From Actinoalloteichus_B caeruleus (GTDB lineage: Bacteria; Actinomycetota; Actinomycetes; Mycobacteriales; Pseudonocardiaceae): a stretch of 64,000 bases of DNA. Positions 1-8,800 of this stretch are shown here, in pieces. A model generated the notes under the pieces. The model was not told the origin of the DNA and searched no databases. It saw only the letters and a list, made by a program, of their open reading frames with translations. The stretch's first letter is position 1. Every line of letters begins with the position of its first letter. The translations under genes were made by a program, and so were the position numbers. Location of the stretch: the NCBI RefSeq assembly GCF_000718005.1, contig NZ_JODV01000004.1; one strand, written 5' to 3'.

Positions 1-1175
1 GCCCGCCGGCCGCGAGCACGGTTTCCCCTCGTCCGCCGATCCAGGCTTGGTGGCCTACCTGGACGCCTGTGTCTCCGAGCACGCCACCCGGCACGGCTGG
101 GACACCAGGGTCGCCACTCACGCCCGGCAGGGACTGCACATCCTGCTCGGCTTGCAGGACACCCCGGCGCGGCCATCAACGCCACCGACGTCACCACACT
201 GTCCGTTGTGGACTTCCGGTACGCCCGATCCTGGATGTCCTGGCCGCCGTCGAGTTCCTCCACGACGACCGCGTCCCTACCATCGACCGCTGGTTCGAAG
301 CCAAGGCCGCCGACCTGCCCACCGCGATGACGGCCGACTTGAGGTTGTGGTTCGAGGTGATGCGCCACGGCCACACCAGCCCACCCCGCAGCAGACCCCG
401 GACGCCCAAGAACATCCAGGCCGCACTGCGCCGGGCAATGCCCGCCCTGCACACCTGGGCTACGGCCGGACACCAACACCTGCGAGAGATCACCCGCGAC
501 GACGTGCTCGCGATCCTGCCCGGCTCGGGCACACCCCGGCACACCATGCTCTCCGGCCTGCGGTCGATCTTCCGGCTGCTCAAAGCCCACAAACGCGTCT
601 TCGTCAACCCGACCGCCCGCATCCCCGTCGGCCGCCCCTCCGGCAACCTCCCGCTGCCCACCCCAGTCGACCGCATCCGCGAGGCACTGGCCAGCGACGA
701 CCCCGCCAGCGCCTCGATCGCGGCACTGGTGGCCTTCCACGCCCTGTCCCCCGGCCAGCTGCGCGACCTGCAACTCATCGACATCCACGACGGCCGCCTG
801 CACCTGAGCGACCGCACCATCCCGCTTGCCCAACCAGTCCGCGAGCGGCTGCGCGCCTACCTCGACTACCGCACCGCCCGCTGGCCGGCCACCGCCAACA
901 CGCACCTGTTCATCCACTACCGCAGCGCCAACCACCTCGGCCCCGTCCAGATCGAGTGGCTCACGCACCGACTCGGCCTGTCCGCCCAAGCCCTGCGAGA
1001 AGACCGCATCCTGCACGAGGTCCACGCCACCGGCGGCGACATCCGCCGACTCTGCGACCTGTTCGGCCTGTCCGTCAGCGGCGCCGAACGCTACACCGCT
1101 GTGCTTGACCACCCCAACATCAACCGCGCCAATGGCCTCCCAGAGAGCCACATCCGCCCCAAAGGAACAGCCTGA
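1..1175 (+). pseudogene. Integrase-like (tyrosine recombinase related) gene, 5' end outside window, frameshifted
   Basis: The reading frame is already open at base 2 and encodes a plausible N-terminal SAM-like part (LDACVSEHATRHGWDTRVAT) up to about base 165. Good coding sense then passes to frame 1 (about bases 165-220, reading INATDVTTLSVVDFR) and to frame 3 from about base 222 to the stop at 1175. That implies two single-base indels within about 60 bases. The downstream part contains an SPGQLRDLQL box resembling box I of tyrosine recombinases, and a C-terminal HATGGDIRRLCDLFGLS...AERYT block typical of actinobacterial integrase-like proteins. A complete R-H-R-Y catalytic set is not obvious, so it may never have been an active recombinase. 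Sequencing error instead of real decay is possible. Confidence 0.55.
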
Positions 1176-1226
1176 ACAGCAGAAAGTCGTTCGCCACATC
1201 CCGACCTCACTGCTTTGATCGCGATC

Positions 1227-1838
1227 ATGACCTCGATCTGGACCGGGCACAAGGTCCGCGTGCGCGGCATCGAACCCGAAGACTGGCAAGCCTTCCAGCA
1301 CTTCGACGAGCACTCGGCGGCCATGCGCAACGCGGACATGATCCACCCACCCCGCTCGGCTGCTGGCTACCGAGAATGGGCAGCAACCCAGGCCACCCAA
1401 CAGACCGCCGGCGACGAGTTCCTGCTCGCCATCGAAGCACGCGCCGATCAAACCCTGGTCGGCTCGCTGTCCACAAACAACGTCGATCAACGTGCGGGAC
1501 GCTTCAGCTACGGGATCAGCATCGGCCACGACCACCAACGACACGGCTACGCCACCGACGCCATCCCCCTGCTGCTGACCTACATGTTCGGTGAACGCCG
1601 CTTCCACAAGTGCGAGGTCGACATCTACGCCTTCAACGAAGCATCCATCGCACTGCACCGAAAGATCGGCTTCCAAACCGAGGGACGGCTGCGCGACCAC
1701 GAATACTTCGCAGGGCGCCATCACGACCTGGTAGTCATGGGACTGACCATCGACGAGTTCGCCGCACGACATCCCCTTGCCGAACCCCACCAGCACACGC
1801 AGCCGACCACACATCCAGACGAACCCACCAGTTCCTGA
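1227..1838 (+). CDS. GNAT-family N-acetyltransferase, RimJ/RimL-like
   Basis: A 203-residue cytosolic acetyltransferase that would transfer an acetyl group from acetyl-CoA to an amino group; the substrate is unknown. The acetyl-CoA-binding region is seen as IGHDHQRHGYATDAIPLLL (about residues 98-116), followed by the RimJ/L-type NEASIALHRKIGFQTEGRLRDHEYFAG block (about 136-162), where the residue after the N-x-x-S helix aligns a neighbour-facing GF. I chose ATG 1227 rather than the upstream in-frame TTG at 1215 because the fold starts right after it. It lies 51 bp after the decayed integrase and is probably an independent gene. Confidence 0.85.
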   Translation: MTSIWTGHKVRVRGIEPEDWQAFQHFDEHSAAMRNADMIHPPRSAAGYREWAATQATQQTAGDEFLLAIEARADQTLVGSLSTNNVDQRAGRFSYGISIGHDHQRHGYATDAIPLLLTYMFGERRFHKCEVDIYAFNEASIALHRKIGFQTEGRLRDHEYFAGRHHDLVVMGLTIDEFAARHPLAEPHQHTQPTTHPDEPTSS

Positions 1839-1945
1839 ACCCAAGCACTCAGTTAGCCTCATCTCACCCCACCCCCACCTGAGTTCACGCCACCGTCCAC
1901 TCCAGAATTCGCGAACTCACGGGAAACGAGTCGAATCCACGACAC

Positions 1946-1985
1946 GCGGCCCGGAGAGCACCCGCCCCAGGTCTCTCCGGGCCGC
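1946..1985 (-). terminator. Strong hairpin terminator for the MAB_1171c-like gene
   Basis: Perfect 13-bp inverted repeat (arms 1946-1958 and 1973-1985, core GGCCCGGAGAG) with a 14-nt loop. It starts 6 bp beyond the stop codon of the minus-strand gene at 1992, which fits an intrinsic-type terminator without a U tract, as is common in high-GC actinomycetes. It could also stop plus-strand transcription from the GNAT gene. Confidence 0.7.
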
Positions 1986-1991
1986 TTCGGC

Positions 1992-3224
1992 TCACCTCGT
2001 TCTGCCGGTGGCTCCCCGTCGCCACGCAGCGGCGACCTGTCGCAGCCACCGAACGTTCTCGGCCAAGGTTCGGTGTGCGGCCAGCGGACGAGCCCGCTCT
2101 GATTCCGCGAGGAACGGACGACGTTCTCGCGCCCGATCGACAGCCTGGCGGATCATCTCCGCCTCCCCCAACGACCGCGCTCGTTCCGGCCCGTGCCCCT
2201 CCGCCACCGCACGCTGGATCTCTCGTTCACGAACCTCTGACGAGAGGTGCCCGTGCAGGTAGACCAGGACGTCCCAACACTCGATGACCCTGTGGTACAG
2301 CTTCACGTCGAGCTTCCGGAGGTCAACCGACTCCCACGCCCGGGTCCACGAAGTTGGAAGCCAACGCGGATGCTGCGGGATGACCACCCCAGGACGCAGC
2401 GCCGTCAAGGCGGACCACAAGGGCCACAACCCCCGGCGGGCAGCCCGATGGCGGTAGGTACGGATCGCGGCGGGTACTCCGTTGGCGATCAGTGGCAGCG
2501 CCAGCCCGATCGCCCCACACGCGGTTCCAAGCGCGATCGGAACGAACTCGGCGGCGTACTGGTCGTAGGGAGGCTTGTGGCCCACGACGGCTACCGCCGT
2601 GAAGTAACCGATCTTGTGCAATGCCTCGATACCACCGCAGATCGCCATCGCGCAGATCAGCCACAGTCCGATCTTCGTGGTCCGCCTCGTCTGAGCGTCG
2701 CGCGCCCACAGCCAGGTCAACCGGGTCACGGCGATCGCGGTACTTCCCATGTACGCGGCGTAGAGCAGCATGCCGGCAGCGGACCAGGGAACCTGACCCC
2801 AGTCGGACCGCCATACCGCTGGGATCTCTCCGGACGGAGTGACCACACCGATCAGGAGGCGAGCCAGGATGACAGTGCCGGCGATCGCGGTCTGCAGCCG
2901 CATCCGCAACGTCCGCTGCCGTCCCGGTTCCCACACCCAGGCGATCAGGAACAGCCGGAAGCCGTAGGCAGCGATCATGATCGGAATCTGGCGCAGCGCG
3001 TAGGCCACACCCGGTCCCACCGCCTCATCCAGCTCTGCGGAGCCGATGACTCCTGCCGCCTCGTCCAGTAGCAGCAGCCCGACCGCCAACCCCATCAGGC
3101 CGAGGCACATCCCTACGATCGCTGGCCGGTTCTCCCCGCTTCTCCGGAGATGGAACAACTTGATCACGCAGCCGGCCACGATGAGGCCGAGCACGATCGA
3201 CTGGACAAGGTCCCGGTTCAACAC
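1992..3224 (-). CDS. MAB_1171c-like multi-pass membrane protein
   Basis: A 410-residue membrane protein of the actinobacterial type annotated as MAB_1171c-family putative transporter. About seven hydrophobic helices fill residues 7-245 (for example LVQSIVLGLIVAGCVIKLF and GVAYALRQIPIMIAAYGFRLF). A cytosolic C-terminal domain of about 160 residues then carries the family's KLDVKLYHRVIECWDVLVYL stretch and a charged helical tail. Start is GTG 3224, with AGGAG 6 nt upstream; this ribosome site overlaps the TAG stop of the ImmA-like gene at 3234, so the two are translationally coupled. This family is regularly found beside ImmA/IrrE peptidases. Its transported substrate is unknown, and transport itself is only assumed. 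Confidence 0.75.
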   Translation of the reverse strand: MLNRDLVQSIVLGLIVAGCVIKLFHLRRSGENRPAIVGMCLGLMGLAVGLLLLDEAAGVIGSAELDEAVGPGVAYALRQIPIMIAAYGFRLFLIAWVWEPGRQRTLRMRLQTAIAGTVILARLLIGVVTPSGEIPAVWRSDWGQVPWSAAGMLLYAAYMGSTAIAVTRLTWLWARDAQTRRTTKIGLWLICAMAICGGIEALHKIGYFTAVAVVGHKPPYDQYAAEFVPIALGTACGAIGLALPLIANGVPAAIRTYRHRAARRGLWPLWSALTALRPGVVIPQHPRWLPTSWTRAWESVDLRKLDVKLYHRVIECWDVLVYLHGHLSSEVREREIQRAVAEGHGPERARSLGEAEMIRQAVDRARERRPFLAESERARPLAAHRTLAENVRWLRQVAAAWRRGATGRTR

Positions 3225-3233
3225 CAGCGTCTC

Positions 3234-3806
3234 CTAGGCATGAGTGGCTCCTCCTCGTCCGGCCAGTGCTGAGTCCAGTCGGCCTCGAGCCCCGAGCGGA
3301 GCCAGCAGCTGCTCTCCCACTCGTCGCCAGACCAGGTATGCGAAGGTCTCCGCTTCGAGCTCGGCCTTGTCCCCGTAGTACTCGCGGTGCAGCACTCTGG
3401 TGGCCCCGTCACGAGCGTCCTGGAGAAGGTCGCTCACCAACCGCGATGTCGCACGCGATGGGCCGGCGAGCCCCCGGCCGAGCGTCGTCCCCTGGTGCCC
3501 GCACAGCATGTGGCCGACCTCGTGCAGAATCGTGTGCTCGCGATGCAATGGGCTGGAGGTGTCGTCCACCACGATCATGTCCTCGTCAGGGCCGGCGATC
3601 CACAAGCCGCAGGCGATGCTGCTGTACCGGCTCATGGTCTGGGGAACCACTTCGACTGGACGTTGCCTGAGCTGACCCACCCTGTCGACGAAAGCGTCAA
3701 CCGTCCAGGGGACAGGCAGGCTGACTCGTGCGAGCGCGGTTCGCGCGACCCGCTCAGCGGCTGTGTGCCCGCGCATGACACCCACAGCGCAATCTGAGCT
3801 GGCCAC
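3234..3806 (-). CDS. ImmA/IrrE-type zinc metallopeptidase
   Basis: A 190-residue protein with the gluzincin signature HTILHEVGHMLCGH (HExxH with a third His four residues on; about residues 91-104). This is characteristic of ImmA/IrrE peptidases, which cleave repressor proteins such as phage or stress regulators. No XRE DNA-binding domain is fused to it and none lies next to it, so its repressor target is not visible here. Start is GTG 3806; an alternative ATG at 3776 would remove ten residues. It is transcribed with, and just ahead of, the MAB_1171c-like membrane protein, a pairing common in actinomycetes that suggests a signalling or defence-like unit of unknown output. Confidence 0.8.
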   Translation of the reverse strand: MASSDCAVGVMRGHTAAERVARTALARVSLPVPWTVDAFVDRVGQLRQRPVEVVPQTMSRYSSIACGLWIAGPDEDMIVVDDTSSPLHREHTILHEVGHMLCGHQGTTLGRGLAGPSRATSRLVSDLLQDARDGATRVLHREYYGDKAELEAETFAYLVWRRVGEQLLAPLGARGRLDSALAGRGGATHA

Positions 3807-3981
3807 CGTCTCGCACGGGGCACAGCATCGCTGACCAGCGGTGCTCAGCCATCACCGTTCCTCCTCAGCCCCAGGTTCGCGCAAGCCTGGGCCTGCCACG
3901 GTAGGACGCGTGACAGCTCGGGGAAAGGAAAGTCCGTGCTTCGCACCGCATCGTCACCCGGTGGGAGGAACGATTCAGTAG

Positions 3982-4818
3982 GCGATCCTCGCCGCACACG
4001 GGGCGTGTGTCGTCCTCGCGGTACGCGACCTCGACAAGGGCCGGCAGGCGATGGCCGCCATCACCGACCAGGTGCCCGGCGCCCAACTCGGCCTCCAGCG
4101 CCTGGACCTGGCCTCCCTGGAATCGGTGCGCGCCGCGGCTGCCGAGCTGCGTGACGCCCACCCGAGGATCGACCTGCTCATCAACAACGCCGGTGTGATG
4201 TACACGCCTCGGCAGAAGACGCAGGACGGCTTCGACCTGCAGTTCGGCGTCAACCACCTCGGGCACTTCGCGCTCACCGGGCTCCTGCTGGAGGCGATGC
4301 TGCCCTTACCCGACTCCCGGGTGGTGACCGTCAGCAGCCTGGGCCACCGCATCCGGGCCGACATCCACTTCGACGACCCGCAGTGGGACCGCACCTACAA
4401 CCGTGTCGCCGCCTACGGGCAGGCCAAGCTCGCGAACCTGATGTTCACCTACGAGCTGCAGCGCCGCCTCGCCTCGCACGGCACCGGCACCGGCACCGGC
4501 ACCACCATCGCCGCCGCGGCCCACCCCGGGGGTGCCGCCACCGAACTGATGCGGAACCTGCCCGGCCCGCTCCGTGCGACCGCGGGCCTCCTCGTCCCCT
4601 TGTTCACCCAGACAGCGGCCATGGGCGCGCTGCCCACGCTGCGGGCCGCGACCGACCCCGCGGTCACCGGCGGTCAGTACTACGGCCCCACCGGGATGGG
4701 AGGGGTTCGGGGATACCCCCGCGTGGTCGCCTCCAGCGAGAAGTCCCATGACAGGGCCGTTCAACAGCGCCTGTGGACCCTGTCCGAGCAGCTCACCAAG
4801 GTCACGTTCCCCGTCTGA
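3982..4818 (+). pseudogene. Short-chain dehydrogenase/reductase lacking its N-terminal nucleotide-binding motif
   Basis: The frame shows a good SDR: ACVVLAVRDL (beta 2), DLASLESVRAAA, LLINNAGVM (NNAG motif), VVTVSSLGH (catalytic Ser) and AYGQAKLANL (YxxxK), ending with the AAAAHPGG loop of the retinol-dehydrogenase-like family. An in-frame TAG at 3979 cuts directly into the first Rossmann unit, so the glycine-rich TGxxxGxG segment is missing. The first ATG (4051) would leave a 255-residue protein unable to bind NADP normally. A (GGCACC)n run near 4480-4505 adds GT repeats, and codon 4306 is TTA. Most likely a 5'-truncated relic. Confidence 0.7.
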
Positions 4819-5123
4819 GCCGACCTGGCGGGGATACCGGCCCGACAGGACGGCGGCACCGTCGCGCCGGAGCCTGGGTGCCGGTCGCGTGGTTCCAACT
4901 CATCGACGACGAGGAGGACTTCCCCGGCGCGGGGGGCTCGTAGGGGGTCCACCACTGCCCGCGCTCCCGGAACGGTGAACACGGTCGGCTCAGCAACCCT
5001 TCGATCCGTGCTCGTCGATCAGGGGAGCCCGGTCCCCTGGCACGGGAACGGCGCCGGGCGGGAGCACCACCGATCCTGTGCCGCCACCGGTCGGGTATCC
5101 GTCCACGCGCAGCGCCGTCCAGC
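4819..5123. other. Intergenic stretch without a recognisable gene
   Basis: 305 bp between the SDR relic and the zinc-ribbon gene. Open frames here have no coding-type composition; no repeat or clear promoter seen. Confidence 0.6.
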
Positions 5124-5342
5124 TCAGGCGATGATGTTGTCCAGCAGCAGCATGAGCGTGATGAGACCGGACAGTACGAGCACACCCACCACGGCGCAGC
5201 CCGAGTTCGGGGCCGAGGCGTTGGGCTTGCGGGGTTCCCTTCCCGCGTTGACGGCCGTTCCGGCCTCGAGCCCCCAGCAGTAGAGGCACTCGCCGCCGTA
5301 GTCATAGGTCCTGCCGCACTTCGAACAGGTCTGCGACGCCAT
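5124..5342 (-). CDS. Small zinc-ribbon membrane-anchored protein
   Basis: A 72-residue protein. Residues 5-21 form a rubredoxin-like zinc ribbon (CSKCGRTYDYGGECLYC, two CxxC pairs). A Pro/Asn-rich linker follows, then one C-terminal membrane helix (AVVGVLVLSGLITLMLLLDN), so the ribbon probably faces the cytosol as a tail-anchored protein. I preferred ATG 5342 over an upstream in-frame start at 5474 because GGGGAG lies 7-12 nt ahead of it and the extra 44 residues are not conserved-looking. No function is known; it stands alone. Confidence 0.7.
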   Translation of the reverse strand: MASQTCSKCGRTYDYGGECLYCWGLEAGTAVNAGREPRKPNASAPNSGCAVVGVLVLSGLITLMLLLDNIIA

Positions 5343-5840
5343 GTCGAACTCCCCTTCGGCTGCCTCGTCCCACAACCAGGCCGCGCACGCGAGCCCGTTG
5401 CTGAATTCGTGAGGTGGAACGGTCCCTCGAATCCGCGGGACTTCCAGGGCGAGGCACCGAATTCCTGGGTCCACCTCGGACTCGTCGAGGACGGGATCCG
5501 TGACCGGCGCGGGCCGCCGGTCACGGTGATCGGGCCCGGCCGCCCCCCAGGCCGGCCGGGCCCGGTCACGTCCCCGTCCCCTGGGGCGACCGGAGACGAT
5601 CCGCTGTCGCGTCGCGACCGCGACAGGAAACCCCCTCCGGCTGCCCCGGCAGGGTGATCGTCTCCGTTGCCTTCGGGTCCGGAGTGGATCTCGTGTCCCA
5701 ACTCATGATGGTTCGACCCCGTGCCGAGCGGTATCCCAGAAATCTGGGAACACCGTCGGCCACCAACCAGTTGCTCGCAGTATCGTCCTGTTGATCGCGG
5801 CGACCACCGTCGCCGGAACGACTCACGAGAACGGACACCC
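5343..5840. other. Non-coding divergent region with two tandem hairpins
   Basis: About 500 bp between the minus-strand zinc-ribbon gene and the plus-strand LuxR gene. No credible gene. It contains two consecutive GC-rich inverted repeats, listed separately, which is odd between two divergent genes. Confidence 0.55.
5499..5569. repeat. Two tandem inverted repeats
   Basis: First hairpin: CGTGACCGGC (5499-5508) pairs with GCCGGTCACG (5516-5525). Second hairpin: CGGGCCCGGCCG (5531-5542) pairs with 5553-5564, extendable outward to a 17-bp stem with one G-T pair. The GTGACCG and CGGTCAC elements recur in both. They look like terminators, although no gene ends here; alternatively they are operator or attenuator structures for the flanking divergent genes. 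Confidence 0.55.
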
Positions 5841-6944
5841 GTGGCGAACCGGCGGCAGCGCGAGCGACAGGTTCTGGGGGATCTCCGTGACCTGGCGAGG
5901 GCGGGCGTGACCGCCAGGGAGCTCTTCGCCGAGTTGGACGGCCTGCTCCCGTCGTTGATGGGCTTCGAGGCCGTCTGCTGGCACCACACCGATCCGCTGA
6001 CCGGCTTACCGACCTCGATGGTCAGCACCACCCTCGACCCACGGGGCATGGGGCCAGCGATGGACCTGGAGTTCGCCGGCGGCGATGTCGCCACCATGGC
6101 GCAGATGCACGCACGGGGCGACCGGGTAGCGGCCCTCAGCCAGGTCACCGAGGGCCACCCGGAACGCAGCATCCGCATGCGCGAACACCTGTCCACGCAC
6201 GGGTTCGGCGACGAACTGCGGCTGCGGTTCGATCTCGGTGAGGGCACCTGGGGCTTCGCGGCCCTCATGCGGGAGAAGGGCAGCGGCCCGTACTCCGAGG
6301 AGGAACTCCGCTTCGCCGGTCAGGCGAACCGGCTGATCAGCGCCGCGCTTCGCCGCACCTACCGCCCACCGACCACGCTCGCGGTGGCCGCTCCGGTTCC
6401 CGCCGTGATCGTCCTCGGCTCGAGCGACGAACTGGTCGCGGCGGACCAGCCGGGGCAGGCCCTGCTGCTCGAGCTCGCGGACTCGGTGTTCGACGTGATG
6501 GCCGTGCCCGCCGTGTTCCTGGTCCTCTCCCGGATGGCCCGACACGCCGAGGCGGACCCGACGGGTATTCCGGCGGTGATGCGGCTGCAGACACCAGCCG
6601 GGCAGTGGATCGTCCTGCGCGGCTCGGTACTCCACGGCATCGCCGCCGGGCAGGTCGTGGTGACGGCCTCGACGCCGACGGCCGCCGAGATCATGCCCCT
6701 GGTGCTGAGCTCCCACGGCCTGACCCGCCGTGAGCAGCTGGTGACAGCGCAGGTGCTGCGGGGCGGCAGCACCAGGGAGATCGCCAAGGAACTGTCAGTG
6801 GCACCGGTCACGGTGCAGGACCACCTGAAGTCGATCTTCTCGAAGGTCGGCGCGCGTAGTCGAGGCGAACTCGTCGCCTTGCTCTCGCTCGACGGCCCGC
6901 GGCTCGACCACTCGGTCCCCGCGGCATCGAGCGACCGGCGGTGA
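5841..6944 (+). CDS. LuxR-family transcriptional regulator with N-terminal GAF-like sensor
   Basis: A 367-residue cytosolic regulator. The C-terminal NarL/FixJ-type helix-turn-helix is clear: LTRREQLVTAQVLRGGSTREI, then AVAPVTVQDHLKSIFSKVG-like positions (about residues 292-340). The N-terminal 180 residues resemble GAF-type sensing regions of actinobacterial LuxR proteins, including the GTWGFAALMREKGSGPYSEEE element. I chose GTG 5841 because upstream in-frame codons read as non-coding and GAGAACGGA lies just ahead. Codon 56 (6006-6008) is TTA, rare in such genomes, which would make translation depend on the leucyl tRNA bldA. Isolated gene; the target is unknown. Confidence 0.85.
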   Translation: MANRRQRERQVLGDLRDLARAGVTARELFAELDGLLPSLMGFEAVCWHHTDPLTGLPTSMVSTTLDPRGMGPAMDLEFAGGDVATMAQMHARGDRVAALSQVTEGHPERSIRMREHLSTHGFGDELRLRFDLGEGTWGFAALMREKGSGPYSEEELRFAGQANRLISAALRRTYRPPTTLAVAAPVPAVIVLGSSDELVAADQPGQALLLELADSVFDVMAVPAVFLVLSRMARHAEADPTGIPAVMRLQTPAGQWIVLRGSVLHGIAAGQVVVTASTPTAAEIMPLVLSSHGLTRREQLVTAQVLRGGSTREIAKELSVAPVTVQDHLKSIFSKVGARSRGELVALLSLDGPRLDHSVPAASSDRR

Positions 6945-6952
6945 CCCGCGGT

Positions 6953-6976
6953 GGGCGGCACGCTCCGGGGCCGCCC
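6953..6976. terminator. Hairpin between convergent LuxR and PAC2 genes
   Basis: GGGCGGC (6953-6959) pairs with GCCGCCC (6970-6976) around a 10-nt loop, 8 bp past the LuxR stop and about 55 bp past the PAC2 stop on the other strand. It is positioned to end both transcripts. Confidence 0.5.
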
Positions 6977-7030
6977 TCAGGAGAGCCCGCCCGATGCGGC
7001 CCGCCCGCTGCCCGCGTGCGGTCATGCGGC

Positions 7031-7966
7031 TCACTGTTCGGGTAGCCCGGTCGGTCCCTGCTCGGCGAGGAAGCGCTCGAACTCGGAGCCGATCTCCTCG
7101 GCGGTGGGCAGCGCCTCGCCCTCCTCGACCAGGAGACCTCGCGTGCCCGGTGCCGGGGAGGAGGAGTCGTACTGGCGCTCCAGCGCGCGCACCACGTCCG
7201 ACACCTCGGCGGACTCCACCACCTGCCGGTCGATCTCGATGTTCACCCGCTCGGCCGCGGCCGGCAGTCCCCCGGAGGGCAGTGCCAGCCCCGTGGCTCG
7301 GCTCACCGACTCCAACAGGGTCACGGCGGCCGTGGGGTAGCTGGACTGCGCGAGGTAGTGCGGCACCTGCGCCGCGAAGCCCATGGCGTCCAAGCCCGCC
7401 TCACCCAGCCGCAACTCGAGCAGGGCCGCCACGCTGCCGGGTACCTGGAACCGGTCCCTGAACGCCGGGTGACCGAGCCCGGCGACGGTGTCCAGCAGCT
7501 CGGTTCGCGTGGCGTGCGACACCACCCCGAGCGGTCGGGTGTGCGGCACGCCCATCGGGATGCCGTGGAAGCCGACGGCGAGCCGGACACCCCACCGGTC
7601 CATCAGATCGCGCACGGCCGCGATGAACAGTTCCCAGTGCCGGTCGGGCTCGGGCCCGGTCAGCAGCAGGAACGGCGTGCCCTCCTCGTCGAAGAGCTGC
7701 CGGACGACCAGCTCGGGCTTGTCGTAGGCCGCCCAGTGGTCGACGGCGTAGGTCATCGTTGGCCGTCGGGACCGGTAGTCGATCAGCCCGTCGACGTCGA
7801 ACCGGGCGACGATGCGTCCCCCACCACTCTCGGCGAGGTGCTCGGCCAGCAACCTGCCCGCCGAACCGGCGTCCATGAACCCCTCGAGGTGATGCAGGAG
7901 GACCGCACCGTTCAGGTCGGGGACGTCGGAGTCCACCTCGTACAGCTCCCGTGGATCGAGCACCAC
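7031..7966 (-). CDS. PAC2-family protein (proteasome assembly chaperone-like)
   Basis: A 311-residue protein of the PAC2 family common in actinobacteria. Supporting features are the N-terminal LLHHLEGFMDAGSAGRLLAE block (residues 25-44), a central TGPEPDRHWELFIAAVRDLM segment, VGFHGIPMGVPHTRP, and the C-terminal GYAAQVPHYLAQ-like FAAQVPHYLAQSSYP element. The family resembles eukaryotic proteasome assembly chaperones, but its bacterial role is not established. Start is GTG 7966 with GGAGG 8 nt upstream; GTG 7963 is also possible. Monocistronic and convergent with the LuxR gene. Confidence 0.9.
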   Translation of the reverse strand: MVLDPRELYEVDSDVPDLNGAVLLHHLEGFMDAGSAGRLLAEHLAESGGGRIVARFDVDGLIDYRSRRPTMTYAVDHWAAYDKPELVVRQLFDEEGTPFLLLTGPEPDRHWELFIAAVRDLMDRWGVRLAVGFHGIPMGVPHTRPLGVVSHATRTELLDTVAGLGHPAFRDRFQVPGSVAALLELRLGEAGLDAMGFAAQVPHYLAQSSYPTAAVTLLESVSRATGLALPSGGLPAAAERVNIEIDRQVVESAEVSDVVRALERQYDSSSPAPGTRGLLVEEGEALPTAEEIGSEFERFLAEQGPTGLPEQ

Positions 7967-8249
7967 CTGTAACCTCCAGCCCTTCGGCCTACCTGTCGTC
8001 GCTCAGGTGCAACGCGGCACGGCCGCTGTTCCATCCCGCGTTCGCGGACGAGTTCGACGAGTCACACGAGATCGTCGGGGTGGTCCCCGTGACCGCCTTG
8101 TCCCGGCGTCCCCGCGTGGCGCTCCGAACCACGTCCTCGCGATCGATCCTGCCATCGTGCGCCCGTGCGTCGGGCGGGAACCGGTCGAGCGGTCCGCCCG
8201 ACCGAGGAACACCACGCCAGCCCGCAGGAGGTGTGTTGGCCGAGGACCG

Positions 8250-8522
8250 GCTACCTCAGCGCGATTGGGTGGTATCGGCATCACCACCGCACGCGGAACG
8301 CGCACGAGCACTTCACCAACACCCGGGAGGACCAGGACAGGGCCGAAGGAGATGACGAGCATCAACACGCCCTGCTGCCACGACACCCCGTCATCAGCAG
8401 CGATGCCGGCCGATCCCAGCCACTTCGCCAGCAGTGCGGCGGAGGCCGTGAATCCCGCGGCTACCCGGATCCAGGAATCCGTTGCTGTCGGTGTCCTTGC
8501 CCTTGTCCTTGTTCTCCCCCAT
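8250..8522 (-). pseudogene. Possible small two-helix membrane protein split by a frameshift
   Basis: ATG 8522 opens a hydrophilic N-terminus, MGENKDKGKDTDSNGF. The natural continuation, WIRVAAGFTASAALLAKWLG followed by VLMLVISFGPVLVLPGVGEV (two membrane helices), is in another minus-strand frame. A single indel near 8475 would join them into one small membrane protein. The 3' boundary is uncertain because the second frame stays open to 8003 with non-coding-looking sequence. The rest of 7967-8800 shows nothing else. Could be a relic, a sequencing error or chance. Confidence 0.3.
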
Positions 8523-8800
8523 GCGCGGGCCTCTGCCCGATTGATGGAGCGGCGGCTCTCGTCGATCCCCCGTCGCCTTCCCGCACGACTCCGTGGACCG
8601 CCAATCGCCGCGCGAAGCCCGACCATGGTGCTTCGAGCCCTCCCCCGAGGCCGGTGGCGCGCGAATTCGGCGGGTGTGGCCCCGCGCCCGGCACGTGGCC
8701 GTCGGTCGGACCACCCGCTCCGACGGGCCACCACCACCTGGCGCGCTGGCGTCGGCCACGCGCCACCTCCCGGCCGGTTTCGCCGGCTCGGAGGGGCGGC

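Noticed and set aside
4802..6268. A 488-codon minus-strand open frame
   Set aside because: Ser/Arg/Pro-rich, covers parts of the LuxR gene and intergenic DNA, no motif.
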